A stretch of DNA of 64,000 nt from Pontibacter kalidii (lineage in GTDB: Bacteria > Bacteroidota > Bacteroidia > Cytophagales > Hymenobacteraceae), in NCBI RefSeq assembly GCF_026278245.1, contig NZ_CP111079.1, forward strand, positions 2,048,501 through 2,112,500, written 5' to 3'. The translations under genes were made by a program, and so were the position numbers. Of the stretch, positions 1 through 7,790 are shown in pieces (position 1 is the stretch's first letter; each line of letters opens with the position of its first letter). Below the pieces are notes generated by a model. The model ran no database searches. It worked only from the letters and a program-made list of their open reading frames with translations, and was not told the origin of the DNA.

Positions 1-597
1 GTTTACCTGACGCGGCGCTACATCGTGGCGGCCATCCCTGAAAACATCTTCTCTATCGGCAACTTAATGGTCACCAAAGACCTGTTGCTGATGCTACTCT
101 TTGCCGGCCTCATGGTCTTTGCCTCCATCAGCATGATCAGGAAGAAAAGATCGCCCGCGCTACCAGTGGACGAGAACATAGACACCGCCCCCGGGGTAAG
201 CAGCCCTAACGGCAAGCACCCGGAGCCCCGCTTCAACTATGGCGGCATTTTAGCCGAAGGCCTGGTGGTAGGCACGCTCACGGGCCTGGTGGGAGCAGGC
301 GGCGGCTTTTTGATCATCCCGGCGCTGGTACTCTTCAGCAAGCTGGACATGAAAATGGCGGTAGGCACATCCTTGCTCATCATCGCAGCAAAATCACTCT
401 TCGGTTTTGTGGGCGATATCTTTAACTATGAGATCGACTGGCTCTTCCTGGTAACCTTTTCCGCCATCTCTATCGCCGGCATCTTCGTTGGCACATTCCT
501 CTCTACCAGGATCCATGCGGATAAGCTGAAGACTTCCTTTGGTTGGTTTGTGTTGGCCATGGGCATTTACATCATCGGCAAGGAGCTTTTCTTTTAG
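1..597 (+). CDS. TauE/SafE (TSUP) family permease, 3' part
   Basis: The frame is open to the left edge, so the start is outside the window; about 198 codons remain. The family exports sulfite, sulfonates or related organic anions across the inner membrane. Visible are hydrophobic segments, a short charged cytoplasmic linker after the first one (around IRKKRSP), and a second half containing the Gly-rich TGLVGAGGGFLIIPAL stretch that is the TSUP signature, followed by AVGTSLLIIAAKS. Length and order fit the C-terminal three quarters of a YfcA-like protein. Substrate cannot be read from sequence. No gene follows for about 260 bp; AGTATA words begin just after the stop. Confidence 0.85.
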   Translation, partial: VYLTRRYIVAAIPENIFSIGNLMVTKDLLLMLLFAGLMVFASISMIRKKRSPALPVDENIDTAPGVSSPNGKHPEPRFNYGGILAEGLVVGTLTGLVGAGGGFLIIPALVLFSKLDMKMAVGTSLLIIAAKSLFGFVGDIFNYEIDWLFLVTFSAISIAGIFVGTFLSTRIHADKLKTSFGWFVLAMGIYIIGKELFF

Positions 598-858
598 CCA
601 CCGGGTTCTGTACCGCCATAGAAGTATAAAAAACCTGAACGGAAGTATAACGTCAGGTAAGCGGAGGTGAGTTACCGCGGCATCCAGAAGCATTTGAGGA
701 ACTGGCCGCATTAACCCGGTGCACGGGCTAGTTGCTCAGGAACTGAATTCTGCTTTCTGCGTGGCTGCCGGAGTTGTCTGTGGTCCGCGCTTGTGTGGTA
801 AGGCGCATGTTCGTAATTTGTTTGCCAACCATACGTTTATACCTGCCAGGTTTATTTT

Positions 859-1221
859 ATGAAAAGCCACCTGCTCCTGTTTCTGAGTGCTGTGCTCCTG
901 CTCTTCACGCTGCCGAAGAGCGGTAATCTTTATGGCATCAGTGGGGTGGAGCAGAGCCAGCAGGTGAAAAAAAACTGCGCGGCGGGGGCACTGAAGCGGC
1001 CTTGTACCCGTAAGTGCCTGAAACACCAGACGCACTCCGGTCAGCGCGGGGCGGGCACCGTGCTAACCGACTGCAGCCAACCTTTTTACGCCCTTGCTCC
1101 CGCACCGCAGCAACAGCCCTCGTTTGTGGCTGAACCCGCGCAGCAAGAGGCGCGACTGCCAAGCGGCAAGCCCCACTCCCCTTTCCTTCAAATAGAACCT
1201 GACCCACCGCGCCTCTTATAG
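859..1221 (+). CDS. Small exported protein with Cys pairs, unknown function
   Basis: 120 residues with a clear N-terminal signal segment (about residues 1-24, MKSHLLLFLSAVLLLFTLPK), then a middle part with spaced cysteines (CAAGALKRPCTRKC) and a Pro-rich tail. The layout resembles small Bacteroidota exported proteins with a CxxKC-like motif and a terminal Pro-Pro-Arg segment, but I do not recognise a named family. It stands alone, 260 bp from the upstream transporter and 160 bp from the TlpA gene. The opposite-strand frame over the same DNA lacks a signal peptide and is less convincing. Confidence 0.45.
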   Translation: MKSHLLLFLSAVLLLFTLPKSGNLYGISGVEQSQQVKKNCAAGALKRPCTRKCLKHQTHSGQRGAGTVLTDCSQPFYALAPAPQQQPSFVAEPAQQEARLPSGKPHSPFLQIEPDPPRLL

Positions 1222-1384
1222 GAAATACACCCGCAGCTTATACTTTTGTATGGGGTGCGGCTAAAGTATGTCCCTACTACCGGACCAATTCTTGCGCACC
1301 TGGCCCCTGGTTAACGGAATTTACCTGCATGCTAAGGTTCGGGTGTGGCACAGTTATCGCATTATTTCAACTTCAAGAATCAAC

Positions 1385-2017
1385 ATGGCTAAAAATAAAT
1401 TTTCTATCAAGAACATACCTGGCTGGGCGGTGATGCTCGGCATATTCGGCATTTTATACCTCACCGGCCTGCACACAGAGGCTATCGGGCAGGTACAGCG
1501 CCTGCTGCTGGCCACCGGCATCCGCAATGCCGATGTGCCGGAGACGCTGCAGAACCCCGACGCAACAGCAGTGGAGGAAGCATCTGCTGCAGCCGGTTCA
1601 TCCATGGCCGGTGCCGGCTTTAAAATGCTAGACCTCAACGGCAAAACAACCAACTTCGAGAGCCTGAAAGGCAAGGTTATTTTCCTGAACATCTGGGCTA
1701 CCTGGTGCCCACCCTGCGTTGCCGAGATGCCGAACATCCAAAGCCTCTATGAAAAGATCGGCTCCGACAAAATCGCCTTCGTAATGCTCTCCGTGGACGA
1801 GGGAGGTATGGAAAAAGTAAAGAAGTACATAGATAAGAAAGGCTATACTTTCCCGGTGTACATGCCGGGCAGCCAGTTCCCCAGAGAGTTCTATTCCAAC
1901 GCCATTCCCACAACCTTCATCATTTCGCCGGAGGGTAAAATAGTGGCCAAACAGGAAGGCATGGCCGACTATGATACCAAGGAAGTGCGCGAGTTCCTGC
2001 AAGGGCTGGCTAAATAA
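1385..2017 (+). CDS. TlpA/ResA-like membrane-anchored thioredoxin
   Basis: Thiol-disulfide oxidoreductase of the TlpA family, expected to reduce or isomerise disulfides in periplasmic proteins, for example during cytochrome c maturation. The chosen ATG gives 210 residues; an upstream non-ATG extension of 39 codons has no membrane character. Residues about 13-28 form one membrane anchor, a linker follows, and the AhpC/TSA-thioredoxin fold starts near residue 78. The redox motif WCPPC is at residues 107-111, and the cis-Pro of the fold is visible in NAIPTTFII. A perfect 13-bp stem lies just after the stop. Redox partner unknown. Confidence 0.88.
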   Translation: MAKNKFSIKNIPGWAVMLGIFGILYLTGLHTEAIGQVQRLLLATGIRNADVPETLQNPDATAVEEASAAAGSSMAGAGFKMLDLNGKTTNFESLKGKVIFLNIWATWCPPCVAEMPNIQSLYEKIGSDKIAFVMLSVDEGGMEKVKKYIDKKGYTFPVYMPGSQFPREFYSNAIPTTFIISPEGKIVAKQEGMADYDTKEVREFLQGLAK

Positions 2018-2024
2018 ACAAGGC

Positions 2025-2064
2025 ATACAGGCTGCCCTGAACAGTGCCGGGGCAGCCTGTATAC
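2025..2064 (+). terminator. Hairpin after TlpA gene
   Basis: Perfect 13-bp inverted repeat, ATACAGGCTGCCC at 2025-2037 with its complement at 2050-2062, eight bases after the stop. The T-run is weak because the TATACTT word continues the arm, so it could also act as an mRNA 3'-end stabiliser. Confidence 0.6.
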
Positions 2065-2254
2065 TTAGCTTTGCGCTTCGGCAATCACACCTTCTGCCAG
2101 TATGCTGCCACGTGCTTTTGCTGTGGGCGTGGTACCTGTAGCCCAGGAGCCGCGAAAATCAGCAGAAGGCTGAACAGGAGGAATTAACCTATAGGCAGGG
2201 GCTTGATAACCTATAAATTCCTATATTTACAACAGTCAACAACTAAACAACAGC

Positions 2255-2692
2255 ATGTATACAGGATTACAGCATTTACACTCGTTCATGACCTATCTGG
2301 TACTGTTAGGTCTGCTCATCAGCTTTGGCGCTGCTGTGGCAGGCTTGTCGGGCAACAAAATCTATACCGACAAAGACAGAAAGCTTGGCTTGCTGGGTCT
2401 TATTCCGACGCACCTGCAGTGGGTGATCGGGGTGATCTTATACTTTGTATCGCCACTAGGCATGGCAAACTTCTCCGGCGAAGCAATGGGAGACTCTGTT
2501 TCCAGGCTTTATATTCTGGAGCACCCGCTTACCATGATCATTGCGGTTATCCTGATCACGGTGGGTTACTCGCGCGCCAAGCGCCAGATCGGCACCGACA
2601 ACAAAGGCTTTAAGAGCATTGCCATCTTCTACGGCATCGGTCTGTTCCTGATACTGCTCCGTATTCCATGGAACGCCTGGCCAGGAAACTAA
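2255..2692 (+). CDS. Four-helix membrane protein, 'cytochrome B'-like family of Bacteroidota
   Basis: 145 residues beginning MYTGLQHLHSFMTYLVLLGL. Four hydrophobic segments are visible, with histidines near the ends of helices (HLHS, PTHLQW, EHPLT) and the charged loop YTDKDRKLGLL. The family is common in Bacteroidota and is often labelled cytochrome B, or wrongly 50S ribosomal protein L27. The histidines could bind haem, but this is an inference. The start is the ATG shortly after CAACAACTAAACAACAGC; an overlapping frame in phase +1 is a shadow. A good terminator follows at 2716. Confidence 0.75.
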   Translation: MYTGLQHLHSFMTYLVLLGLLISFGAAVAGLSGNKIYTDKDRKLGLLGLIPTHLQWVIGVILYFVSPLGMANFSGEAMGDSVSRLYILEHPLTMIIAVILITVGYSRAKRQIGTDNKGFKSIAIFYGIGLFLILLRIPWNAWPGN

Positions 2693-2715
2693 GCCCGCCC
2701 AAGTATAAAAGTATA

Positions 2716-2753
2716 ACAGCCGCTCTGCCTACTGGTGGAGCGGCTGTTTTTTT
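2716..2753 (+). terminator. Rho-independent terminator
   Basis: Perfect 10-bp stem ACAGCCGCTC (2716-2725) and GAGCGGCTGT (2738-2747), 12-base loop, followed directly by a run of T. It ends transcription of the four-helix membrane protein gene. Confidence 0.85.
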
Positions 2754-2754
2754 A

Positions 2755-2930
2755 CCCTCCCCTAAGAACAGGGGAGGGAGTTTGTACTTACAAGTATAAA
2801 CCCACCCCTGGCCCCTCCGAGGAGGGGAATTATACTTACTCCTTTCCCTGTCCTCTCGAGCAGGGCGAGAAATCTAGCGGGAATTCTAAAGAGATCTCTC
2901 CCAAAGGTCGAGATGACAGCAAGGGCGGGA
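2755..2930 (+). repeat. GC-rich palindromic repeat cluster A
   Basis: Contains CCCTCCCCT-aagaac-AGGGGAGGG (2755-2779) and CCCACCCCTGGCCCCTCC-GA-GGAGGGG (about 2801-2826), separated by AAGTATAAA words. The same two units occur near 7.2, 19.0-19.3 and 45.9-46.0 kb, always just upstream of the structured element annotated next. No protein-like frame is convincing here. Confidence 0.75.
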
Positions 2931-3168
2931 GCTATCGAACTGAACCCAGTCCTTGGGTTGAGCGCCTTGTAGATTTACGGTTTCGCTTCAGCGAAATTGC
3001 GGAGACCGTAAGGTCAAGCAAAGGAAATGTACACCGCGCGATGCCAAAGGACGAGCCCTCTCGAGCTGGAGAGCACCAATGTCAGAAATGAAACAATACA
3101 GGTTGTAAAGCCGTGGAGGAACGGAAGCTAGCAAGGATAGCTTGGCTCAGGTTGCGGCAAGTAGAGGC
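2931..3168 (+). repeat. Structured intergenic element, copy A
   Basis: First of five copies of an element of about 245 bp. It runs from GCTATCGAAC to the degenerate end near GTAGAGGC. Landmarks are GTCCTT (2949-2954) complementary to AAGGAC (3047-3052), GCGC at 2962-2965 complementary to GCGC at 3036-3039, an inner arm TGTAgATTT (2968-2976) against AAATgTACA (3025-3033), and the hairpin TTTCGCT-tc-AGCGAAA. An AGCCC/GGGCT-type hairpin follows (one mismatch in this copy). No conserved reading frame is shared between copies. It may be a structured RNA or a non-autonomous mobile element. Confidence 0.75.
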
Positions 3169-3176
3169 TCATAGAA

Positions 3177-3198
3177 GGCACAAGCGGACGCTTGCGCC
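3177..3198. repeat. REP-like palindrome (CAAGCG..CGCTTG type)
   Basis: Near-perfect 22-bp palindrome with core CACAAGCGGACGCTTGCG and GGC/GCC ends. Copies or relatives are at 7732-7754, 19539-19560, 46419-46442, 46499-46522 and 54222-54246. The loop and arm centre vary while the ends (GGC...GCCAG) are kept, as in REP sequences. Confidence 0.65.
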
Positions 3199-3452
3199 AG
3201 GGAAGCAAGTATAGCCCAAGTATAAATCAACAAATTAATATCAAAACAAAGTGGTTTATACTTTTACGAGCAGCTATAAGCTATGACAAACCCTGTTCAG
3301 CCGCCCTACGTCTGTTTACTAAAAAAGGTTTTCGGAATACAATAATAGATTTGTATATAGGTTTTAGTAGATAACTGCGTCGTGCTGCCACATCAACCCG
3401 GGCGATCTTTAGCATGGGGAGGCGGCACTTCTTTAACCATGAGTAGCGTACC

Positions 3453-3701
3453 ATGATCATAACGTTTATACTTACCCTGTTCGGAGTTTTTGGAACACTC
3501 ACCATACTGGCGTACCTGCGGCAGGTAGAGGATAAGATGCCCGAACTGATGAAACAAATGGAGGAGCCTGAGGACCAGGCGTACCACCTCCCACAGCACA
3601 ACAAGACCCGCAGAAAAATGCGCCACAGCCTCATAAAAATGAAGCGCTACTACTGCCGCAAAAGAAGTACCTCCCTGCTGCGCCGCAGGTATACCAAATA
3701 A
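3453..3701 (+). CDS. Possible small single-pass membrane protein
   Basis: 82 residues: a hydrophobic N-terminus (MIITFILTLFGVFGTLTILAY), an acidic middle (QVEDKMPELMKQMEEPEDQ) and a very basic tail rich in Arg and Lys. The order of hydrophobic, acidic and basic parts is plausible for a small membrane protein, but I recognise no family and the gene sits beside repeat DNA. An opposite-strand frame of similar length overlaps it. Treat as uncertain. Confidence 0.35.
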   Translation: MIITFILTLFGVFGTLTILAYLRQVEDKMPELMKQMEEPEDQAYHLPQHNKTRRKMRHSLIKMKRYYCRKRSTSLLRRRYTK

Positions 3702-3750
3702 GGCGCTGCGGTTAGAATGGTTTCAAGACTTTATACTTTCTTGCTAGGTT

Positions 3751-4110
3751 TTAAAACCGGAGCGTAGTTACCACGGGTAAATGGTCGGAGGCGTAGTGCT
3801 CGGGGAGAACCTGCTGCGACACCACCATAAAGCCGGATGCCTTGGTGAAGGCGATAAAATCAATGGCGCGGGTGGGCACGTCTACCTTCTGCAGCGCCAC
3901 CAGGTCCGGGTTCTGCTACTGGATAACACGAGCAATAGCATCCAGGTCAATCACGCCTGCTCGGCTGGGTGGGTTAACGTGGTGGATGTTGTAACTCATG
4001 ACCCGCAGTTCCGCTACCTGTTCTTGTCTAGCAGCCTTTTTACCGGCGCAACTCGACACGGCCACGCTGGCGGCAAGTATAAAAGTAAAAAGTATAGCGA
4101 GTGGCTTCAT
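3751..4110 (-). pseudogene. Decayed endonuclease/exonuclease/phosphatase family lipoprotein
   Basis: The gene starts with a lipoprotein signal (MKPLAILFTFILAASVAVSSC) and the family N-terminus LRVMSYNIHH...DLDAIARVIQ, then meets an in-frame TAG at 3916-3918. Reading through gives QNPDLVALQKVDV, a junction to PTRAIDFIAF, and the family C-terminus HYASDHLPVVTTLRF with a normal stop at 3751-3753. About 118 sense codons remain where intact relatives have roughly 280, so the centre is deleted. The metal-binding Glu of the LQEVD motif is Lys here. Nonsense codon, internal deletion and lost catalytic residue together show an inactive remnant. Confidence 0.85.
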
Positions 4111-4752
4111 GGTAATAGTATAGCTGGTGTTCCTCCCCGTAAGCTAGAAAATATATCAGGCTTTTGCCATGTACTTACCCCATCCCCTTTCCAATCATAG
4201 CGGAAATTCTATGCTTTTATATTTATAGTGCTTTATTTTGGAGTATATTGATTATGATGTGATGGATAAGTACAAGTAAATTTCCAATAATTATACTGAT
4301 GCCGTCAGAGCAGCTATAGGTGTCAGGCCTGTGCTTCCCCGCCGTTGTTGGTGTTATCATCAACAACGGCGGCAAACACTAACACCTCCGGGAACACCCA
4401 CACCGACAACGGCGGGATTCCTTACTCACCCGATCGGCAGGCAAAAGAAAATCACACCAAACAAGAAGCAAACCTGCACTCTCCGGTATTCTACATATCC
4501 CAGATTACGTAAACTAAGATTATTACTTTTACGAGGTTATCTGGGAGATAATATGGGAAGCAAAGCGCAATGGCATCGGATTGGGAGAATGATGCCATAG
4601 GCCAGACGATTATGGGTTGGATTAGGATAAAATAGATACCGGTAGCGGGCTACAATTTCCATTTTCACTACTGTGCTATCAGCAATATAATTCCTATGGA
4701 AGCATGTGGCGGGTTTTAAGGTATTGTATGAATAGCTTTCTAGTATTGTTAT
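4111..4752. other. Intergenic stretch with hairpins, no supported gene
   Basis: 642 bp without a convincing gene. It holds a perfect 12-bp inverted repeat CCGCCGTTGTTG (4339-4350) / CAACAACGGCGG (4361-4372), a third related arm near 4407-4420 (GACAACGGCGGGA), and an imperfect inverted pair around ATCCCAGATTACG (about 4498) and TTACGAGGTTATCTGGGA (about 4529-4551). It may contain the porin promoter; I see no clear consensus. Confidence 0.5.
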
Positions 4753-5979
4753 ATGACTAAATTTTGCCTCTCTTTTAGTGTGTTGCTACTTATAGCACAG
4801 TCTTTATACGCGCAGGAGTCAGAAATCAGAAAAAGTATGATGGATAGCACATACTCCGGTAACAATCCCATCATTCAGGGAGCTACGGCAGAAAAACTCT
4901 TGAATCTGAGAGAAAGATTAGATTTTAACTTTCTTTTTCGAAGCTCGGCAGAGTTTCCAAGCGGTTCTTCCAACCAGGCGTCCATTAAGTTGAACGAGGC
5001 GCGAATCGAGCTGAAGGGAGACATTACGCAGGATTTGAGTTTTCGCATTAGATACAGACTATACAGGAGCTTTGAAGCGAATAGCCTGGATAACGCCCCC
5101 AGCGCGGTAGACCATGCTAGTGTAACGTACCGGTTTGGGCAGGAGAAGAAGTGGCATCTGACGGCAGGAAAACAGGCCGCTAATGTGGGCAGTTGGGAGT
5201 TTGATACGAACCCCACTTTTGAATACCAGTATTCCGATTATGTAGCCAGGCAGCTGAATCTGTTTCTTTTGGCTATGGAGTTGGGTTACGAGGTTACCGA
5301 TAATCACTCCATCCAATTGCAATTGCACAACACGTATAATCAGGGCTTCAACACAGTTTTCACTTCGACGGGCTACGCTAAAAACGGGTTGGAGCCGGCA
5401 AAAGTACCTTTCGGGTTATACGTTACCTGGCTGGGCAACATGTTTGATGACAGATGGCAGGCTTTTTACAGCTATAATGTGTCGCAGTTTGCCGAGGATA
5501 AAACAGACCATGCCGTATCCATTGCCAATAAGGTGGTACTCGACAGGTTTCATGCCTACCTTGATGTACAGAGCACCTACCTCGCCGTAGACTATCCCAA
5601 TATCGGGTCACCCGCTGTCAACGAACTACTGGCATCCTCCCCGGCATTCACACCCACCTTTCTGGAAGACATCAATTACAGGTCTGCCATACTTCGGGTA
5701 GATTATGAGTTTATACCCAAGTGGTTCATAACAGCCAAGGGCTTTTATGAAACGGCCAGCCACCGAAAAGATAACAGTGACATCGGAGACGATTTCAGGG
5801 AGCATTACGGCTATTGGGCGGGTCTGGAATATAAGCCTGTTGCCGATCAGGATATGCGACTGTTTACCTATTATTACTACAATACTTCCCGCTACAACAA
5901 TGCTGTGGAGGGTATAAACGCAGATCAGAAACTACACTTATTCGCCATTGGCGTGCTATATTTTGTAAACATCCTTTAA
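4753..5979 (+). CDS. Outer-membrane porin (phosphate-selective porin O/P-like)
   Basis: 408 residues with a signal peptide ending at about SLYAQ (residue 20), then a beta-barrel pattern: alternating aromatic/polar strands such as ASVTYRFGQEKKWHLTAGKQ, FGLYVTWLGNMF and LFTYYYYNTSRYNN. The segment QDLSFRIRYRLYRSFEAN and the GKQAANVGSWEF region are typical of the Bacteroidota porin family related to OprO/OprP. It should form a channel in the outer membrane; selectivity cannot be read. The protein ends in a hydrophobic strand with a late aromatic (YFVNIL), consistent with outer-membrane insertion. Monocistronic. Confidence 0.8.
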   Translation: MTKFCLSFSVLLLIAQSLYAQESEIRKSMMDSTYSGNNPIIQGATAEKLLNLRERLDFNFLFRSSAEFPSGSSNQASIKLNEARIELKGDITQDLSFRIRYRLYRSFEANSLDNAPSAVDHASVTYRFGQEKKWHLTAGKQAANVGSWEFDTNPTFEYQYSDYVARQLNLFLLAMELGYEVTDNHSIQLQLHNTYNQGFNTVFTSTGYAKNGLEPAKVPFGLYVTWLGNMFDDRWQAFYSYNVSQFAEDKTDHAVSIANKVVLDRFHAYLDVQSTYLAVDYPNIGSPAVNELLASSPAFTPTFLEDINYRSAILRVDYEFIPKWFITAKGFYETASHRKDNSDIGDDFREHYGYWAGLEYKPVADQDMRLFTYYYYNTSRYNNAVEGINADQKLHLFAIGVLYFVNIL

Positions 5980-6365
5980 CCGGCTCCAGGTGTTTCGGCA
6001 TCATAAGGTGACTTTTCCTGCTGTTGTGGGCGGCGTGCCTAGCAGCAGCTCAGGAGGTTTATATGCAGAATGCAGGGGAAGTATGAATAGATAAACGACT
6101 CTCGGGGCGCGAATACAAGCGAGCAGTTCCGGTGCACGGTTCGGCCCGTTCGCTCCCTCTTTCAACGCGAGACCCATATGCTGGCAGGCAATCCTCTTCA
6201 GTTTAGGTCCGGCTACGCCACCAAAGGGGTAAGGCAGCACTGCGGTCAGACCTGAGCAGAACAAAACCTGTCCTGCAAAGTATACATAAAGGACATCCGG
6301 TACGCTCGCTGCGGGGATTGCTGTTGATCTGTACTTGCCCTCACCCAAAACGTTACCCTGGTTCT
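5980..6365. other. Intergenic stretch, nothing recognised
   Basis: 386 bp between the porin and the pcm-like gene. A minus-strand frame of 115 codons covers most of it but has no family resemblance, signal sequence or neighbour logic. I see no terminator or repeat. Confidence 0.4.
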
Positions 6366-7067
6366 ATGTTACTTCCGGCTTCCATTCCGCTACTGCTTTT
6401 GCTGCTTTTTTTTCCTGCGCAGGAGCAGGATGCTTACAAGCAAGAAAGGGAAAAGATGGTGCGCCAGTCTATAGAAGGCAGGGGCATTACGAACAAAGCT
6501 GTGCTAAGAGCCATGCGCACGGTAAAGCGGCATTTGTTTGTGCCCCCGGACCAGATTTCCTACGCCTACGACGACAACCCCTTGCCCATCGGCTCCGGCC
6601 AGACCATTTCCCAGCCCTTTATGGTGGCCTACATGACGGAGGTGATCCAGCCAAAGCCGCACATGAAAGTGCTGGAGGTTGGGACTGGGAACGGCTACCA
6701 GGCGGCTGTGTTGGCTGAGATCGTGCAGAAGGTTTACACTATCGAGATCATACCTGAACTGGGAGAGTCAGCGGCTAAACGGCTGCAGAAGCTGGGCTAT
6801 GAGAACGTGGAAGTGAAAGTTGGCAACGGCTACCACGGCTGGGAAGAGCATGCCCCCTTTGATGCCATTGTGGTTACTGCAGCAGCCGAAGCAGTGCCCC
6901 CGCCACTGGTAGCGCAACTGAAGGACGGTGGCCGCATGGTAATCCCGGTTGGCCCACAGAAGAGGGCTCAAAACCTGCTGCTCCTCGAGAAAAAGAAAGG
7001 CAAAGTTACCACCCAAAAGCTCATGCCCGTGCTGTTTGTGCCTTTTACGGGTGGTGACAAAGAGTAG
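6366..7067 (+). CDS. pcm: Protein-L-isoaspartate O-methyltransferase, apparently exported
   Basis: Methylates L-isoaspartyl residues of damaged proteins using S-adenosylmethionine, starting their repair. The ATG at 6366 gives 233 residues beginning with a strongly hydrophobic segment (MLLPASIPLLLLLLFF) that reads as a signal peptide or anchor; an alternative start 16 codons upstream would make it internal. Family motifs are clear: the substrate-loop GSGQTISQP (about residues 76-84), SAM motif I LEVGTGNGYQ (103-112), and the C-terminal LMPVLFVPFTGG. An exported PCMT is odd because SAM is cytosolic. Confidence 0.88.
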   Translation: MLLPASIPLLLLLLFFPAQEQDAYKQEREKMVRQSIEGRGITNKAVLRAMRTVKRHLFVPPDQISYAYDDNPLPIGSGQTISQPFMVAYMTEVIQPKPHMKVLEVGTGNGYQAAVLAEIVQKVYTIEIIPELGESAAKRLQKLGYENVEVKVGNGYHGWEEHAPFDAIVVTAAAEAVPPPLVAQLKDGGRMVIPVGPQKRAQNLLLLEKKKGKVTTQKLMPVLFVPFTGGDKE

Positions 7068-7144
7068 GCTTATATTTTGGATAAGGGGTTTTCAGTTTTA
7101 GTTGATGGTTTAAGAAATCTCTCTCCGAAATATGATGGCATCAG

Positions 7145-7414
7145 CAGTGCCTGGCCAAGTCCCTACACGTGTAAACCCACCCCTAGCCCCTCCGTGGAGG
7201 GGAACTTAACCTCACCCCAACCCTCTCCTAAAAACAGGAGAGGGAGTTTAACGATACCGGGTCTAACCACCCCTGCCCCTCATTGGCTAAGGAGGGGAGC
7301 TCTGTTGTTACTTTGGCTATAGTATCAGTTTCATAGCAACTAATAGCATCATCAGAGGATCATCATCCCCTTGCCCCCCTTCCAAGGGGGACTTGGCTGA
7401 AGCTGCGTCAACGG
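7145..7414. repeat. GC-rich palindromic repeat cluster B
   Basis: Contains CCCACCCCTAGCCCCTCC/GGAGGGG, CCCTCTCCT-aaaaac-AGGAGAGGG, CCACCCCTGCCCCTC...GGAGGGG, and CCCCCTT-cca-AGGGGG. The left edge (CAAGTCCCTACACGTG) resembles the end of the GGACAGGTCGCGACCTGTCC palindrome seen at 19169 and 45915, truncated. No gene is supported between 7068 and 7790. Confidence 0.7.
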
Positions 7415-7680
7415 AGGTTATCGAACCTGATCCCAGTCCTTGGGTGGGGGTAGGGGCCTTCGTATAAAGAGCGCCTTGTAGATTTCGGGCTTCGCTTTAG
7501 CGAAATTGCGGAGACCGTAGGTCAAGCAAAGGAAATGTACACCGCGCGATGCCAAAGGACGAGCCCTCTCGGGCCTGAGAGCACCAAAGCCAGAGATGTA
7601 ACGATAGGTATGTTAACCTGGAGGATCAGCACAGGTTTGGAAGGATAGCTTGTGTCCAGTTGCAGAAAGCATCGGCTAGG
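7415..7680 (+). repeat. Structured intergenic element, copy B
   Basis: Same element as at 2931. Conserved are CCCAGTCCTTGGG, the TTTCGCT/AGCGAAA-type hairpin, the TGTAgATTT/AAATgTACA arm, GATGCCAAAGGACGAGCCC and the end GCATCGGCTAGG. This copy carries an insertion of about 23 bases (GGGGGTAGGGGCCTTCGTATAAA with slight ambiguity at the edges) between the left GTCCTT helix and GAGCGCC, which would form a side bulge without breaking either helix. Confidence 0.75.
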
Positions 7681-7731
7681 ACAGTATAGCCAAAGTATAA
7701 GCAAAGTATAACCTGGATCTCGGAAATAAAA

Positions 7732-7754
7732 GGCACGGGCTGCAAGCCCGCGCC
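7732..7754. repeat. REP-like palindrome
   Basis: GGC-aCGGGCTgcaAGCCCG-cGCC, followed by AG. It has the same end bases as the palindrome at 3177 with a different arm sequence, and is flanked by AAGTATAAA words on both sides. Confidence 0.6.
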
Positions 7755-7790
7755 AGCGAAAGTATAAACCGGCAAGTATAAAACCTATAC

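Noticed and set aside
2735..3091. 118-codon frame across the GC-rich repeat cluster
   Set aside because: It translates the palindromic repeats, shares no sequence with the frames in the other copies, and has no signal or motif.
4331..4600. 89-codon frame in the gap before the porin
   Set aside because: Composition follows hairpins and low-complexity DNA; no hydrophobic pattern, family or neighbour support.
6001..6348. 115-codon minus-strand frame between porin and pcm-like gene
   Set aside because: No signal, motif or family; the residue mix is random-looking, and the region is merely free of stops.
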